DNA from: Candidatus Alectryobacillus merdavium
GTDB taxonomy: Bacteria > Bacillota_I > Bacilli_A > RFN20 > CAG-826
Assembly (NCBI GenBank): GCA_017694735.1
Contig: JADIMN010000041.1
Location: forward strand, 1 to 18,202
Reading direction: 5' to 3'
Length of the DNA stretch: 18,202 nt
Position numbers and translations under genes: made by a program. Below the pieces are notes generated by a model. It was not told the origin of the DNA and did no database searches. It saw only the letters and a list, made by a program, of their open reading frames with translations. Positions 1 through 7,939 of the stretch are shown here, in pieces (positions within the stretch are counted from its first letter, which is position 1; each line of letters starts with the position of its first letter).

Positions 1-232
1 ATACTAAGATAATTCCATAATATCTCCAAGAAAATCCACTTATTCCAAATATTGGAAGAGTTGCATTTTCAGCATTCTTAATAAAGTTGTCTCTTGGAAG
101 ATAATCACCAATAACACTAAATATAATCAAAATAATTCCAAATAAAGCAAGTAATCCAGAAATTACATAAAATATAACTTCCCAAATTTTTGCTCTTTTT
201 ATTTTTTGTTCTAATGTTAATTTCTTTGCCAT
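1..232 (-). CDS. Membrane protein, N-terminal part (cut by window edge)
   Basis: An open frame begins with ATG at 232 and runs off the left edge after 77 codons. It starts MAKKLTLEQKIKRAKIWEVI. A basic N-terminus is followed by a strongly hydrophobic segment at about residues 20-44 (FYVISGLLALFGIILIIFSV), which should be one transmembrane helix. A polar stretch with an aromatic-rich end (residues 45-77) follows. The ATG lies two bases after the TAA of the upstream gene (237-235), so the two are almost certainly co-transcribed and probably translationally coupled. I see no strong Shine-Dalgarno other than a GTGAG-like stretch inside the end of that upstream gene. No family is recognised from the visible part. 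Confidence 0.7.
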   Translation of the reverse strand, partial: MAKKLTLEQKIKRAKIWEVIFYVISGLLALFGIILIIFSVIGDYLPRDNFIKNAENATLPIFGISGFSWRYYGIILV

Positions 233-234
233 AT

Positions 235-1143
235 TTATTTAGTCTCACTATTTACTTGAGCCTTTTCTCTTGCTTCTTTTGCTTCATTGAAAAGTTGTTG
301 GAAAGCAGGAACACAAGTTGCTCTAAAGTCTTTTTCAGCATCTGCTAAGAAATTTCTAATTGCTTCATGGGTTTTTGTTAATTGTTCACCAAAGTTACTT
401 CCTTGTGGTAAATTTCTTCTTCCCATCATCATTTCCATAGTATTATTTAACATATCTAATGCATTAATATATAAATCATCTTTGATTTTTGATCTATTTT
501 TTGAATTATAGAATAAATTAAATAATTTGTTTAAATCTCTATTAACAAAATTACTAGCAGCAGTTTTTACACCTTTGTTTTCATTCATTATTTTTACAAA
601 TTCATTAAATTGTTCTCTAATTTCTAAGAAATCACAAAGTAAGAAAACACCTCTATAAAATCTTTCACCAGAAACAACCATATGATCTGCGTAAGCTTCT
701 AATTGATTATTTTTTCTAGCTTCATTTAAAACTGAAAGAATAATATTGCTAAATTCTTCATATAATCTTTCAACTAATTCAATAATAGTAATATTTTGAG
801 CATGATCAATTCTAAGTCCATCATCAGCTAATTTTAAAATAGTTGAATCATCACCATAAATAGTATTTCCAAATTCTTCAATTAATTGAAGTAATTTTTG
901 ACCATTTTCACCATTATTATCAATTAAAGATTTTAATGGAGAATTAACAGTATGCTCTTTTAATATTGTTGTTTTTAAAGCCTTATACAAATTTTCGTTT
1001 GGTGTAGTATTTTTTAATGTAAATTGTAAAGTATCTCTAATACAACCTGCGTATTGTAAATAAAAAGCAATAATTTTTGAATAATTATTGTTTAATAATT
1101 TACCTTCTTTTACTTCTGTGTTTGTTTTAACCTCTTCTGCCAT
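235..1143 (-). CDS. Hypothetical helical cytosolic protein, 302 aa
   Basis: I do not recognise this protein. It has no signal peptide, lipobox or transmembrane segment. It is rich in Glu, Lys, Asn and Leu with heptad-like spacing, so it is probably mostly alpha-helical. The C-terminal third contains a Met-rich stretch (NTMEMMMGRRNLP) and ends in a charged helix (about residues 265-300). The ATG at 1143 is preceded by a clear AGGAGGAG ribosome binding site. The gene lies 27 bases after the HAD phosphatase gene and two bases before the start of a membrane-protein gene, which suggests an operon with hpf. A soluble partner of the downstream membrane protein is possible, but this rests on neighbourhood alone. 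Confidence 0.75.
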   Translation of the reverse strand: MAEEVKTNTEVKEGKLLNNNYSKIIAFYLQYAGCIRDTLQFTLKNTTPNENLYKALKTTILKEHTVNSPLKSLIDNNGENGQKLLQLIEEFGNTIYGDDSTILKLADDGLRIDHAQNITIIELVERLYEEFSNIILSVLNEARKNNQLEAYADHMVVSGERFYRGVFLLCDFLEIREQFNEFVKIMNENKGVKTAASNFVNRDLNKLFNLFYNSKNRSKIKDDLYINALDMLNNTMEMMMGRRNLPQGSNFGEQLTKTHEAIRNFLADAEKDFRATCVPAFQQLFNEAKEAREKAQVNSETK

Positions 1144-1170
1144 AAGCTCCTCCTAATACTTAATAAATTC

Positions 1171-2022
1171 TTAAGACAAGTAATTTTTTAAATCACTGAA
1201 GGAATCTATTATATTTTTTGCGTTTTTTTGAACACCAGATCTTGAATGAGACATACAAAATGAATTTTCATAATATTTTCTAAACATTGGTACATCATTT
1301 CCAGAATCTCCAACAACATAAACTTTATCTTTATCTAATTCTGGAGAATTTTTTAAGTAAATATCAATTGCTTCACCTTTGTTTATGCCCTTTGGAGTAA
1401 GTTCAATTGATATACTTGAAGAACTGGCTTCATATAAGTCATAATGTTTTCTTAAATATGTAGCAACTATAGTCGCTTTTGAAACAGCTTTTTTACCTAA
1501 GCCAAAGAAAATCATGACTTTGTATATTTTATCACTTTTAAGAATATTATTAAAAGTATCTTTATTAACTAATTTATATGGTTCTTTATATACACCTTGA
1601 GAATTAGCCCATATAGGATAACCAATTCTCATCATAAATCGATATTTTAAAGGACAAACAATTAAATTATGCTTATCTGTCATTATTGCAAAAGTTGTTG
1701 GTTCAAACTTTTCAAGAACATTATCTAAGTAAGCTTTTATTTCTTCATAAACAAAAGCTTTTTCAAATATCTTATTATTTTCTTTATAAATTAGCATTCC
1801 GTTACATCCAAAAAAATCAATTTTACGATTTAATTTCTTAGCAACTTTTTTTCCAAATTCAAAATTTCTTCCACTAGCAACAACGACTTTATTGCCTTTA
1901 TCAATAAAATCTTGTAAAAATTCAATACTTTTCTTTGGAATTAATGTTATTTTTCTTTTTGGATAGAATAGTGTTCCGTCTAAATCTGTTACTAATATTT
2001 TTGGACTTTCTTTTTCAAGCAT
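1171..2022 (-). CDS. Cof-type HAD-superfamily phosphatase
   Basis: This is a cytosolic phosphatase of the Cof/YbjI-like HAD IIB family, whose members hydrolyse sugar phosphates, FMN or related phosphoesters. The full 283-residue length is normal. All four HAD motifs are visible: motif I TDLDGTL with D13 (nucleophile) and D15, motif II S50 in VASGRN, motif III K211/K215 in TPKGINKGEA, and motif IV GDSGND with D239 and D243. The cap domain lies between motifs II and III, and TPKGINKG is typical of the Cof group. The ATG at 2022 lies seven bases after the hpf stop. No Shine-Dalgarno is visible there, so translation may be coupled to hpf. The substrate cannot be told from sequence. Confidence 0.93.
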   Translation of the reverse strand: MLEKESPKILVTDLDGTLFYPKRKITLIPKKSIEFLQDFIDKGNKVVVASGRNFEFGKKVAKKLNRKIDFFGCNGMLIYKENNKIFEKAFVYEEIKAYLDNVLEKFEPTTFAIMTDKHNLIVCPLKYRFMMRIGYPIWANSQGVYKEPYKLVNKDTFNNILKSDKIYKVMIFFGLGKKAVSKATIVATYLRKHYDLYEASSSSISIELTPKGINKGEAIDIYLKNSPELDKDKVYVVGDSGNDVPMFRKYYENSFCMSHSRSGVQKNAKNIIDSFSDLKNYLS

Positions 2023-2029
2023 AGTTTTA

Positions 2030-2596
2030 TTATTTTAACGATTTATCTAAACTGTTTTCAACCTCAATTAAACCATAGCCGCCAAGTTCTCTTTTATAGA
2101 CAACACAAACTCTTTCATCATCACTATCTAGATAAATATAGAAAGAATGTCCTAAAGCTTCCATGTGTTTAATTGCTTCATCTAATGTAATTGGATCTAA
2201 GAATATAGATTTACTACGTACAATTTGAGCATTTTCATCTTCAGTAACTTCTTCTTTAATATTTTCTAAGACGACAGCTTTACCAAGACCAACTTTATCT
2301 TTTCTACGATCCATTCTAGTTTTTAATTTTCTCATTTGGCCTTCAAGTTTATCAACAACCTTATCAATACCATCATATAAATCATTATCCATTACTTCTG
2401 CTCTAAAATCATAATTTGGAGTAAAGATTGTAACTTCAATTTTAGAACCAATTTTATAAGTTCTAACTAAAACCCTAACTAATAATTCATTATCTTTATC
2501 ATTAAAATACTTTTCTAATTTGGAAATCTTTTTATTTACAGCACTTTTAATACCATCAGTAACTTTAATGTTTTTTCCAACTATTTGAATATTCAT
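2030..2596 (-). CDS. hpf: Long-form ribosome hibernation promoting factor
   Basis: HPF binds the 30S decoding channel and, in its long form, dimerises ribosomes into inactive 100S particles during slow growth. The 188-residue length matches the long Bacillota form. Residues 1-96 are the S30AE/YfiA-type domain, with the typical beta start MNIQIVGKNIKVTDGIK and a basic helix QMRKLKTRMDRRKDK. Residues 97-125 form a charged linker. Residues 126-180 are the C-terminal dimerisation domain (VRSKSIFLDPITLDEAI, then GHSFYIYLD and VVYKRELGGYGLIE). The ATG at 2596 follows AAAGGAG at good spacing. It is the first gene of an apparent operon with the HAD phosphatase and two unknown proteins. The protein is not fused or truncated. 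Confidence 0.96.
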   Translation of the reverse strand: MNIQIVGKNIKVTDGIKSAVNKKISKLEKYFNDKDNELLVRVLVRTYKIGSKIEVTIFTPNYDFRAEVMDNDLYDGIDKVVDKLEGQMRKLKTRMDRRKDKVGLGKAVVLENIKEEVTEDENAQIVRSKSIFLDPITLDEAIKHMEALGHSFYIYLDSDDERVCVVYKRELGGYGLIEVENSLDKSLK

Positions 2597-2631
2597 ATTT
2601 TTTCTCCTTTATAAAATTGTTTCTTTTAAAT

Positions 2632-2637
2632 ATTATA
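2632..2637 (-). promoter_or_regulatory. Putative -10 box of the hpf operon
   Basis: TATAAT is a perfect sigma-A -10 match about 40 bases upstream of the hpf start. At 17-bp spacing the -35 position reads GATATT, which is a poor match, so the call rests mainly on the -10 box and its position before the first gene of the run. Confidence 0.45.
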
Positions 2638-2724
2638 CTATATTTAAACATTTAAATATCTACAATTTTTTTATAATCTTAAAACAATAATAAAAGGAAG
2701 ATAAAATTCATATTATTTTAGAAA

Positions 2725-2743
2725 AACCATGCAAAAAGTGGTT
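2725..2743 (-). terminator. Weak candidate terminator after metK
   Basis: On the minus strand AACCA, a 9-nt loop, and TGGTT form a 5-bp stem followed by TTTCT, about 50 bases after the metK stop. The stem is short, so termination here would be inefficient. The surrounding 190-base gap (2597-2789) is otherwise AT-rich and holds only the hpf promoter region. Confidence 0.3.
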
Positions 2744-2789
2744 ATTTTTTAAATTTTAAAATAAAAAATGTATATTAAAAATAAATAAT

Positions 2790-3977
2790 TTATTTTTCTA
2801 AAGTCTTGTAACGACTTAAAATTGATTTAATTTCTTCTACTTTATCTAATTTTTCCCAAGGAAGATTTAAGTCTCCTCGACCAAAATGACCATAATTAGA
2901 AGTATCGCTATATTTAAATTGTGGTTTAGTTAATGAAAAAGTTTTAATTATATTATATGGAGTTGCCTTAAATACTTTATTTATTACATCTAATATTACT
3001 TCATCACTATATTTTGAAGTTTTAAAAGTTGAAATAGATATAGATATTGGATTTGCAACACCAATTGCATAAGATAATTGAACTTCTAATCTATCTGCAA
3101 CACCGGCTGCTACTAAATTTTTTGCTATATATCTAGCATAATATGTTGCACTTCTATCAACTTTACTTGGATCTTTCCCACTAAAAGATCCTCCACCATG
3201 TCTTGCACTACCACCATATGTATCAACAATTATTTTTCTACCAGTCATTCCAGTATCTCCAGCTGGACCACCAATAACAAATAAATCACTTGGATTAATT
3301 AAATATTTAAAATCCTTGTTAAAACCAAAAGATTTTACTACATTTACCATGATTTCATCATGAACATATTTTCTAAATTCATCTAAATTAATTCCTTCAT
3401 CATGTTGAATAGACATTAAAATAGTATCAATTTTAATGTGTTTTGGATCAGTATAATCAATTGTTACTTGCGATTTCATATCTGGTCTAGCACCTTTAAA
3501 TTTTCCTTCTTTTCTTAAATTAGAGGCGACTCTAACTAATTTATGAGCAATTGAAATTGCAAGTGGCATATATCCTTCAGTTTCGTTTGTTGCATAACCA
3601 AACATAATACCTTGATCACCTGCACCTTGATCTTCAATATTAACTTTATCAACAGCATCTTTAATATTCGTTGATTGTTGATTAACTTTTAATAAAATTT
3701 GACAATTTTTATAATCAAATCCATATTCTTCTTTATCATATCCAACTCTTTTAATAACATCTCTTGCAATTTGCTCATAATCTATTTTTCCATTACAAGT
3801 AATTTCGCCTGATATAATAAGAAATTGTTTTGTAGCTAAACATTCGCATGCTACTCTAGCACTACTATCTAAAGATAAAGCTTTATCTAAAATTGCATCA
3901 GCAATTTGATCACATACTTTATCTGGATGTCCTTCTGAAACGCTCTCACTTGTAAATAAAATTCTTTGTTTTTGCAT
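2790..3977 (-). CDS. metK: S-adenosylmethionine synthase
   Basis: MetK makes S-adenosylmethionine from methionine and ATP in the cytosol. The 395-residue length is normal. Family signatures are all present: SEGHPDKVCDQIADAI near the N-terminus (H17, D19), the GAGDQGIMFGYA box at 118-129, the NPSDLFVIGGPAGDTG segment at 228-243, and the Gly-rich active-site loop HGGGSFSGKDPSKVDRSA at 260-277. The ATG at 3977 follows an AGAGAG ribosome binding site. It is monocistronic in this window. The 5' leader carries an S-box-like aptamer and a strong terminator hairpin, which would make metK expression respond to its own product. No key residue is missing. Confidence 0.98.
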   Translation of the reverse strand: MQKQRILFTSESVSEGHPDKVCDQIADAILDKALSLDSSARVACECLATKQFLIISGEITCNGKIDYEQIARDVIKRVGYDKEEYGFDYKNCQILLKVNQQSTNIKDAVDKVNIEDQGAGDQGIMFGYATNETEGYMPLAISIAHKLVRVASNLRKEGKFKGARPDMKSQVTIDYTDPKHIKIDTILMSIQHDEGINLDEFRKYVHDEIMVNVVKSFGFNKDFKYLINPSDLFVIGGPAGDTGMTGRKIIVDTYGGSARHGGGSFSGKDPSKVDRSATYYARYIAKNLVAAGVADRLEVQLSYAIGVANPISISISTFKTSKYSDEVILDVINKVFKATPYNIIKTFSLTKPQFKYSDTSNYGHFGRGDLNLPWEKLDKVEEIKSILSRYKTLEK

Positions 3978-4001
3978 AGTTTTTCTCTCTTTCTATTATA
4001 T

Positions 4002-4036
4002 AAAAAATACTTTCTCCAACTTGGAGAAAGTATTTT
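4002..4036 (-). terminator. Intrinsic terminator in the metK leader (riboswitch expression platform)
   Basis: The minus-strand RNA forms a perfect 16-bp inverted repeat (4004-4019 with 4021-4036, core TTTCTCCAA/TTGGAGAAA) running into a U-rich stretch, 25 bases before the metK ATG. Its position between aptamer and gene marks it as an attenuator and not the end of a gene. An alternative antiterminator can be drawn. The RNA segment from 4054 down to 4042 (TTAGAGATGTATT) pairs with 4034 down to 4021 (AATACTTTCTCCAA), the 5' arm of the terminator. This alternative starts right where the aptamer's closing stem P1 ends, as in S-box switches. Confidence 0.88.
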
Positions 4037-4052
4037 AATTTAATACATCTCT

Positions 4053-4159
4053 AACTTATCGTTCAAGGGTTGGAGACCTTGCTGACATGAAGCACTTACT
4101 AAATTAAAAGAGTTGCTACTAACTTATTTCACATATCTATAGTTAGTTCTTGATAAGCT
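4053..4159 (-). ncRNA. SAM-I (S-box)-like riboswitch aptamer, diverged
   Basis: Read on the minus strand, the leader starts with CTTATCAAGA and ends with GAACGATAAG, the classic P1 stem ends of SAM-I. P1 is CTTATC/GATAAG (4152-4157 with 4055-4060), extendable by two pairs. P2 is ACTAACT/AGTTAGT (4141-4147 with 4118-4124). The loop carries GTGAAAT where SAM-I has GATGAAACC. It is followed by GCAACT (family GGCAACC), then GTGC near the P3 end, and a P4 hairpin CAAGG/CCTTG with an 8-nt loop. Gene context (metK) and a downstream terminator fit. The core departs from consensus at several positions, so a SAM-I variant or a related SAM class is possible. Confidence 0.68.
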
Positions 4160-4165
4160 TAAGAT

Positions 4166-4194
4166 ATTATATACTATTTTTTTAAATATTAAGC
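4166..4194 (-). promoter_or_regulatory. Putative metK promoter
   Basis: A perfect TATAAT -10 box lies at 4166-4171. The hexamer 17 bp upstream (GCTTAA at 4189-4194) is a poor -35 match. Transcription from here would begin within a few bases of the aptamer's first P1 nucleotide, which is the expected arrangement and supports both calls. Confidence 0.5.
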
Positions 4195-4271
4195 TAATTT
4201 GATAAAAAAATATTTTACTTAAAAAAGTCTTTATGTTAACATTTTTTACATATTTTATAGGAGGATGAACT

Positions 4272-5429
4272 ATGAAAAGAAAATTTGTTTCTTTATTACT
4301 ACTTAGCTCAGCGCTATTAGTTACAACTAGTTGTGGAGAAGTTACCCCTACTACTTCATCTGATACGACTGCTACAGATGAAACAACATCAAAAATAGAA
4401 GATACAACACCTCCAGTAATAGAAAGTGTTACAGTTGAAAAAGATACATATTATACAAATGAACCTTTTTCTGTAAATGTTAGTGCTAGTGATGAATTAT
4501 CAGCTGAATTAACTTATGTAGTTACCTTAACTGCACCAGATGAAACTCAAACAACACATATGTTAAATGATATTACTCTATCTATGGATGGAGAATATAC
4601 ATTAGTTGTAAGTGTATCTGATTTATCTGGTAATGTTGCTACAAGTGATGAAATAAGCATTACTGCTTATGATCCTTATGCTCATTGGAGTGAAGAAGAA
4701 AGTAAATTAATGCTAGATAGCTGTGGATTTATTCTACCTAGAAGTATGTTATTTTCTGATTCAACTACAGTTACTCAATCAGTTAACCTTGCTGAAACAG
4801 TATTAGGAGTTATTATTGATAATACTTTAATTAGTGAAGATGAAGTAAGTGAATATATTTCATTACTAACTAGAGAAGGATTTACTTTAAATAGCGAAGA
4901 GACAGCATATTATTCTACAAGTATTTTAAATTCTAGCAATATTAGTGTTTACGATAAAAATACTGAAGGTTATGAATATAACTTAATTCAATCATATTAC
5001 TATAATGAAGATTTTAAAATTGAAGGAAGAAATATTTCTTATAGTAAATCTCATACTTGGGATCAAGAATTTGCAGATACTACTTTAACTTCATCATATT
5101 CAAGTTTAGTTCCAGCATTTGAACTTGCAAGTGATAATGAAGATGGATTAATTTACTTAATTGACTTTACTACAATTATGGCTGGAGCTGGTTGTGTTTC
5201 TGCAATTCAAGGTAAATTATTTAATGTAACTTTAGATGAAATTGAAGTATATCTAAATAAACTTGCAGAAATGGGCTATACAGATGGTTCTATTGATGAT
5301 TTAATTGAAAATGATACTACAATGCCAATGTATATGGATCCAAATACATTTGCTATGGTAATGATTCAAATCTCATCATATTTAGAAGAAGAAACCCCAT
5401 TCTTTACACTAGATATAATGTGTATGTAA
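4272..5429 (+). CDS. Surface lipoprotein with Ig-like domain, unknown function
   Basis: This 385-residue lipoprotein begins with a basic N-terminus, a hydrophobic stretch and a lipobox VTTSC with the lipidated Cys at 21. A Thr/Ser/Asp-rich linker covers residues 22-46. Residues 47-133 look like a bacterial Ig-like domain (TPPVIESVTVEKDTYYTNEP onward, ending YTLVVSVSDLSGNVATSDE). The rest contains two related segments, each with a Y-x(3-4)-L-x(3)-G-[FY] motif (SEYISLLTREGF near 193-204, and VYLNKLAEMGY near 326-336). A similar element ends the convergent 758-residue lipoprotein. A strong GGAGGA ribosome binding site at 4260-4265 supports the start. The gene is transcribed away from metK, and a bidirectional terminator follows. 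The function is unknown; adhesion or ligand binding at the surface is a guess. Confidence 0.85.
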   Translation: MKRKFVSLLLLSSALLVTTSCGEVTPTTSSDTTATDETTSKIEDTTPPVIESVTVEKDTYYTNEPFSVNVSASDELSAELTYVVTLTAPDETQTTHMLNDITLSMDGEYTLVVSVSDLSGNVATSDEISITAYDPYAHWSEEESKLMLDSCGFILPRSMLFSDSTTVTQSVNLAETVLGVIIDNTLISEDEVSEYISLLTREGFTLNSEETAYYSTSILNSSNISVYDKNTEGYEYNLIQSYYYNEDFKIEGRNISYSKSHTWDQEFADTTLTSSYSSLVPAFELASDNEDGLIYLIDFTTIMAGAGCVSAIQGKLFNVTLDEIEVYLNKLAEMGYTDGSIDDLIENDTTMPMYMDPNTFAMVMIQISSYLEEETPFFTLDIMCM

Positions 5430-5440
5430 TTTAATAAAAT

Positions 5441-5475
5441 AAAACGCCTTAGTCTTTTAAAGAATAAGGCGTTTT
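5441..5475. terminator. Bidirectional intrinsic terminator between convergent lipoprotein genes
   Basis: An 11-bp stem (AAAACGCCTTA/TAAGGCGTTTT) with a 13-nt loop is followed by T-runs on both strands. It sits between the stop at 5429 (plus) and the stop at 5496 (minus), so it can end both transcripts. Confidence 0.92.
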
Positions 5476-5495
5476 TTTATTTACTTATTTAAATA

Positions 5496-7772
5496 TTATT
5501 CTGATACTTTAGTAAATGTAAATCCTTCTAATAAAGTAGCTCCAAATGTAATACGAACAATACCTTTTTGATAAACATTATCTTCTACTTCTTCGTATCC
5601 ATTTTCAAGAAGTAAAGCAGCGTATCTTTCTAGATAATCACTAGTAGCACTAGCAGATGATTCAAATACTGTAATAGTTTCTGGAGTCCAAGTAATTCCA
5701 TCAATGGAAGTCTCTAGAGTTTCAACATCCCATCCATCATGATATGTTTCATCATATAAATAAGGAATAGTTAATGCTACTTCTTCTCCATACATAGAAA
5801 CAAGATTAGCCCATAGGTCTCCTGTACAATCACTAAAGTTAGTTGGAATATCAAATTCAAGAGACATATTATCTAAGGAAGTTCTAACTTCACTAGGAAT
5901 TGTAATTGGAACATCAGCAGTTCCATATACTACACTATAACTAGTTTCTCCAATAAATATAGATAAGTCTGCTTGATAAGTCATACCACTTATTTTTCCA
6001 TCGCTAATATCAAATACTAATGAATTTAAGTAACATAAACCTCCATTACTTCCACCAACAAAGTGACCACCTAAACCATCGACAAAATCATTAGCAGATA
6101 ATTTTGTTCCATCTTCAGATAATGTAAAAATTAATGGTGATAAATCAAATGTTAAATAATCTTGTAATGTTAAACCTTCTTTAAATGGAGCAGCAGGAAC
6201 TAATTCTCCGTCTTCAGTATTAAATTTAATAACTCCACCATTTTTCTCTAAATAACCATTATATCTAGTTTCACCAGTCATAAAATCTTGTGATGTAGAT
6301 AATATAACATCATCAGTAACAGTAAATGTTTCTCCACCATTATTATTAACTAATTGATATGAGGTTTCATTTTTAAAGCTTTCAAATATTTGAGTAATTG
6401 TTTCAGTATCTTCATTTTCTTCATAAGGTTTTACTTCAGGTACTTTCTTATCATCAACAACTTCTAATTTAAATTCAAGATAATCGTAACTACCATCTTC
6501 ATAATAATTAGTTACACTTTTACCTTCGATATAATCAAATTTACCATTACTATCAAGTTTTAAATTTACTTCTTCTAATGCAACATTAATAGTAATTAAA
6601 GATAAACCATTAAATGGATTTACAAAATCCCAATATTTATAAGTGGTATCATCAACTTTTCTATATGAAGCAAAGTTAAAACTAGAACTAAGTGATGGTA
6701 CAACTAATGAATATGGAAAACCTAAATCTTCTTCACCGTATTCATTATTATATGTAATATATGGAACACCAATATTTCCATTATCTAAAGTTTTATATAA
6801 TGTACTTGCAATACTTGATGCTGGATTATCACTATATAAATAACATTGTGTAGGTTCTTTATCAAAACTAATTTTTTCTTCTACACTTCCAGCAGAAGAA
6901 ACAGAATTTAGTGTTAATACTGTTGAAAAAGTGTCATCAAGTAAATCTTCTAATGCAGATTCTGGTAATTTTTCACTTGGAAGTTTAAAGTTTTCTTTAT
7001 AAGTATCTAATAATTCAACACTAGTTGAATTTACATCTTTTACTGAACCAGCATGATTTTCAAATACTTCTCCATCACTATCAAGAAGAGCAAATGATAA
7101 ATAATTAGAATCATCTAAATATAGTTTTGCTGATAAATTATATGTTCCTTCCCAAATTATTGATTCATCTAATCCAACAATTCTAGCTAATGTAAGTAAT
7201 ATATCAGCATTACTAGTAAGTAAACTACCATCTTCTTGTTGATTAAGATCATCTATTTCTAAATCAAATTCAAAATACCAAGCAAGATTTAAAAATGGAT
7301 TATAAATAGATGTATCATCGGCACCAACTATTGCTCCAGTATTCATATCCATTTCAGTTAAAATACTACCTAATTCAATTTCATTATCAACTAATTTAAA
7401 ATTGTATAAATATTCTTTAACAATAATACTAGAACCAGCATAAGGAAGCATAATATAACCGGTATTATCATCATATAAAATATAATCTTCATTTATATAT
7501 GTTTCTAATGGACTACCAGATGTTGTATTAACTAAAGTTAAAGAAGTAGCGTTTACTAATTCTTCAGCTTTTTGAGTAAATAATTCTGGAGTTAATGTAT
7601 GGTCAACATCGACACTTGTTGTCGTATCTAAAGTAGTATCTAAACTTGTAGATTCAGTAACTGAGGTATCTGAACTACTTGTTGAAGAATTTTGACTAGT
7701 TGTACCTGGATCACTACACGAAGTAAGTAATAAAGGTAATGATAAAAATAATAAGAATTTTCTATTTTTCAT
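5496..7772 (-). CDS. Large repeat-containing surface lipoprotein, unknown function
   Basis: This 758-residue lipoprotein has a lipobox LLTSC (Cys19) and a Ser/Thr/Asp-rich linker to about residue 57. By eye the body holds three related segments of about 170-190 residues (about 62-255, 270-440 and 456-630). Each opens with a helix and a phrase like SLTLVN or SYQLVN, then beta-rich text rich in Tyr, Asp and Gly. This resembles the beta-rich folds of carrier or sensor lipoproteins, but I cannot name a family. The C-terminal 100 residues (ALLLENGYEEV, then QKGIVRITFG) resemble the modules of the convergent 385-residue lipoprotein. The start has AGGAGGT upstream and its own promoter. It lies just downstream of the starch operon but appears separately transcribed. 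Confidence 0.85.
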   Translation of the reverse strand: MKNRKFLLFLSLPLLLTSCSDPGTTSQNSSTSSSDTSVTESTSLDTTLDTTTSVDVDHTLTPELFTQKAEELVNATSLTLVNTTSGSPLETYINEDYILYDDNTGYIMLPYAGSSIIVKEYLYNFKLVDNEIELGSILTEMDMNTGAIVGADDTSIYNPFLNLAWYFEFDLEIDDLNQQEDGSLLTSNADILLTLARIVGLDESIIWEGTYNLSAKLYLDDSNYLSFALLDSDGEVFENHAGSVKDVNSTSVELLDTYKENFKLPSEKLPESALEDLLDDTFSTVLTLNSVSSAGSVEEKISFDKEPTQCYLYSDNPASSIASTLYKTLDNGNIGVPYITYNNEYGEEDLGFPYSLVVPSLSSSFNFASYRKVDDTTYKYWDFVNPFNGLSLITINVALEEVNLKLDSNGKFDYIEGKSVTNYYEDGSYDYLEFKLEVVDDKKVPEVKPYEENEDTETITQIFESFKNETSYQLVNNNGGETFTVTDDVILSTSQDFMTGETRYNGYLEKNGGVIKFNTEDGELVPAAPFKEGLTLQDYLTFDLSPLIFTLSEDGTKLSANDFVDGLGGHFVGGSNGGLCYLNSLVFDISDGKISGMTYQADLSIFIGETSYSVVYGTADVPITIPSEVRTSLDNMSLEFDIPTNFSDCTGDLWANLVSMYGEEVALTIPYLYDETYHDGWDVETLETSIDGITWTPETITVFESSASATSDYLERYAALLLENGYEEVEDNVYQKGIVRITFGATLLEGFTFTKVSE

Positions 7773-7797
7773 TAGATAACCTCCTAATTAAGTTCCT

Positions 7798-7827
7798 ATT
7801 ATATTATTTTATAATTTTTGTTGTCAG
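7798..7827 (-). promoter_or_regulatory. Promoter of the 758-aa lipoprotein gene
   Basis: CTGACA (7822-7827, five of six matches to TTGACA) and TATAAT (7798-7803) are separated by 18 bp. They end about 25 bases before the ATG, just upstream of an AGGAGGT ribosome binding site. Confidence 0.7.
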
Positions 7828-7848
7828 TTAAAATTTTAAAATATGCAA

Positions 7849-7889
7849 ATATTAAAAAAATATCTTGCAATTCTTTATTTTTTTAATAT
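7849..7889 (-). terminator. A/T-only hairpin at the end of the starch operon
   Basis: A 14-bp perfect inverted repeat made only of A and T (7849-7862 with 7876-7889) with a 13-nt loop follows the last gene of the operon. In either direction the second arm contains a run of seven T. Without any G-C pair the stem is weak, but it is the only terminator-like structure between 7940 and the next promoter. Confidence 0.4.
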
Positions 7890-7939
7890 ATAATCAAAAA
7901 TTAGTGAGCAAAAAATATAGTCAATTTTAATTAATTATT

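Noticed and set aside
287..511. Plus-strand open frame of 74 codons
   Set aside because: It lies wholly opposite the well-supported 302-residue gene, has no ribosome binding site, and reads as an antisense shadow.
4156..4195. Inverted repeat AGCTTAA/TTAAGCT flanking the metK -10 box as a repressor operator
   Set aside because: The arms are only 7 bp with a 26-nt spacer in very AT-rich DNA, and one arm is already explained as the 5' part of riboswitch P1.
6643..6843. Plus-strand 66-codon frame inside the large lipoprotein gene
   Set aside because: Antisense shadow with no ribosome binding site or conserved content.
7610..7710. Tandem DNA repeats in the Ser/Thr-rich linkers of the lipoproteins (also near 11140-11200, 14000-14100 and 17000-17100)
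   Set aside because: These are low-complexity coding sequence for Thr/Ser linkers after lipoboxes, not regular repeat arrays; no CRISPR-like unit length is seen.
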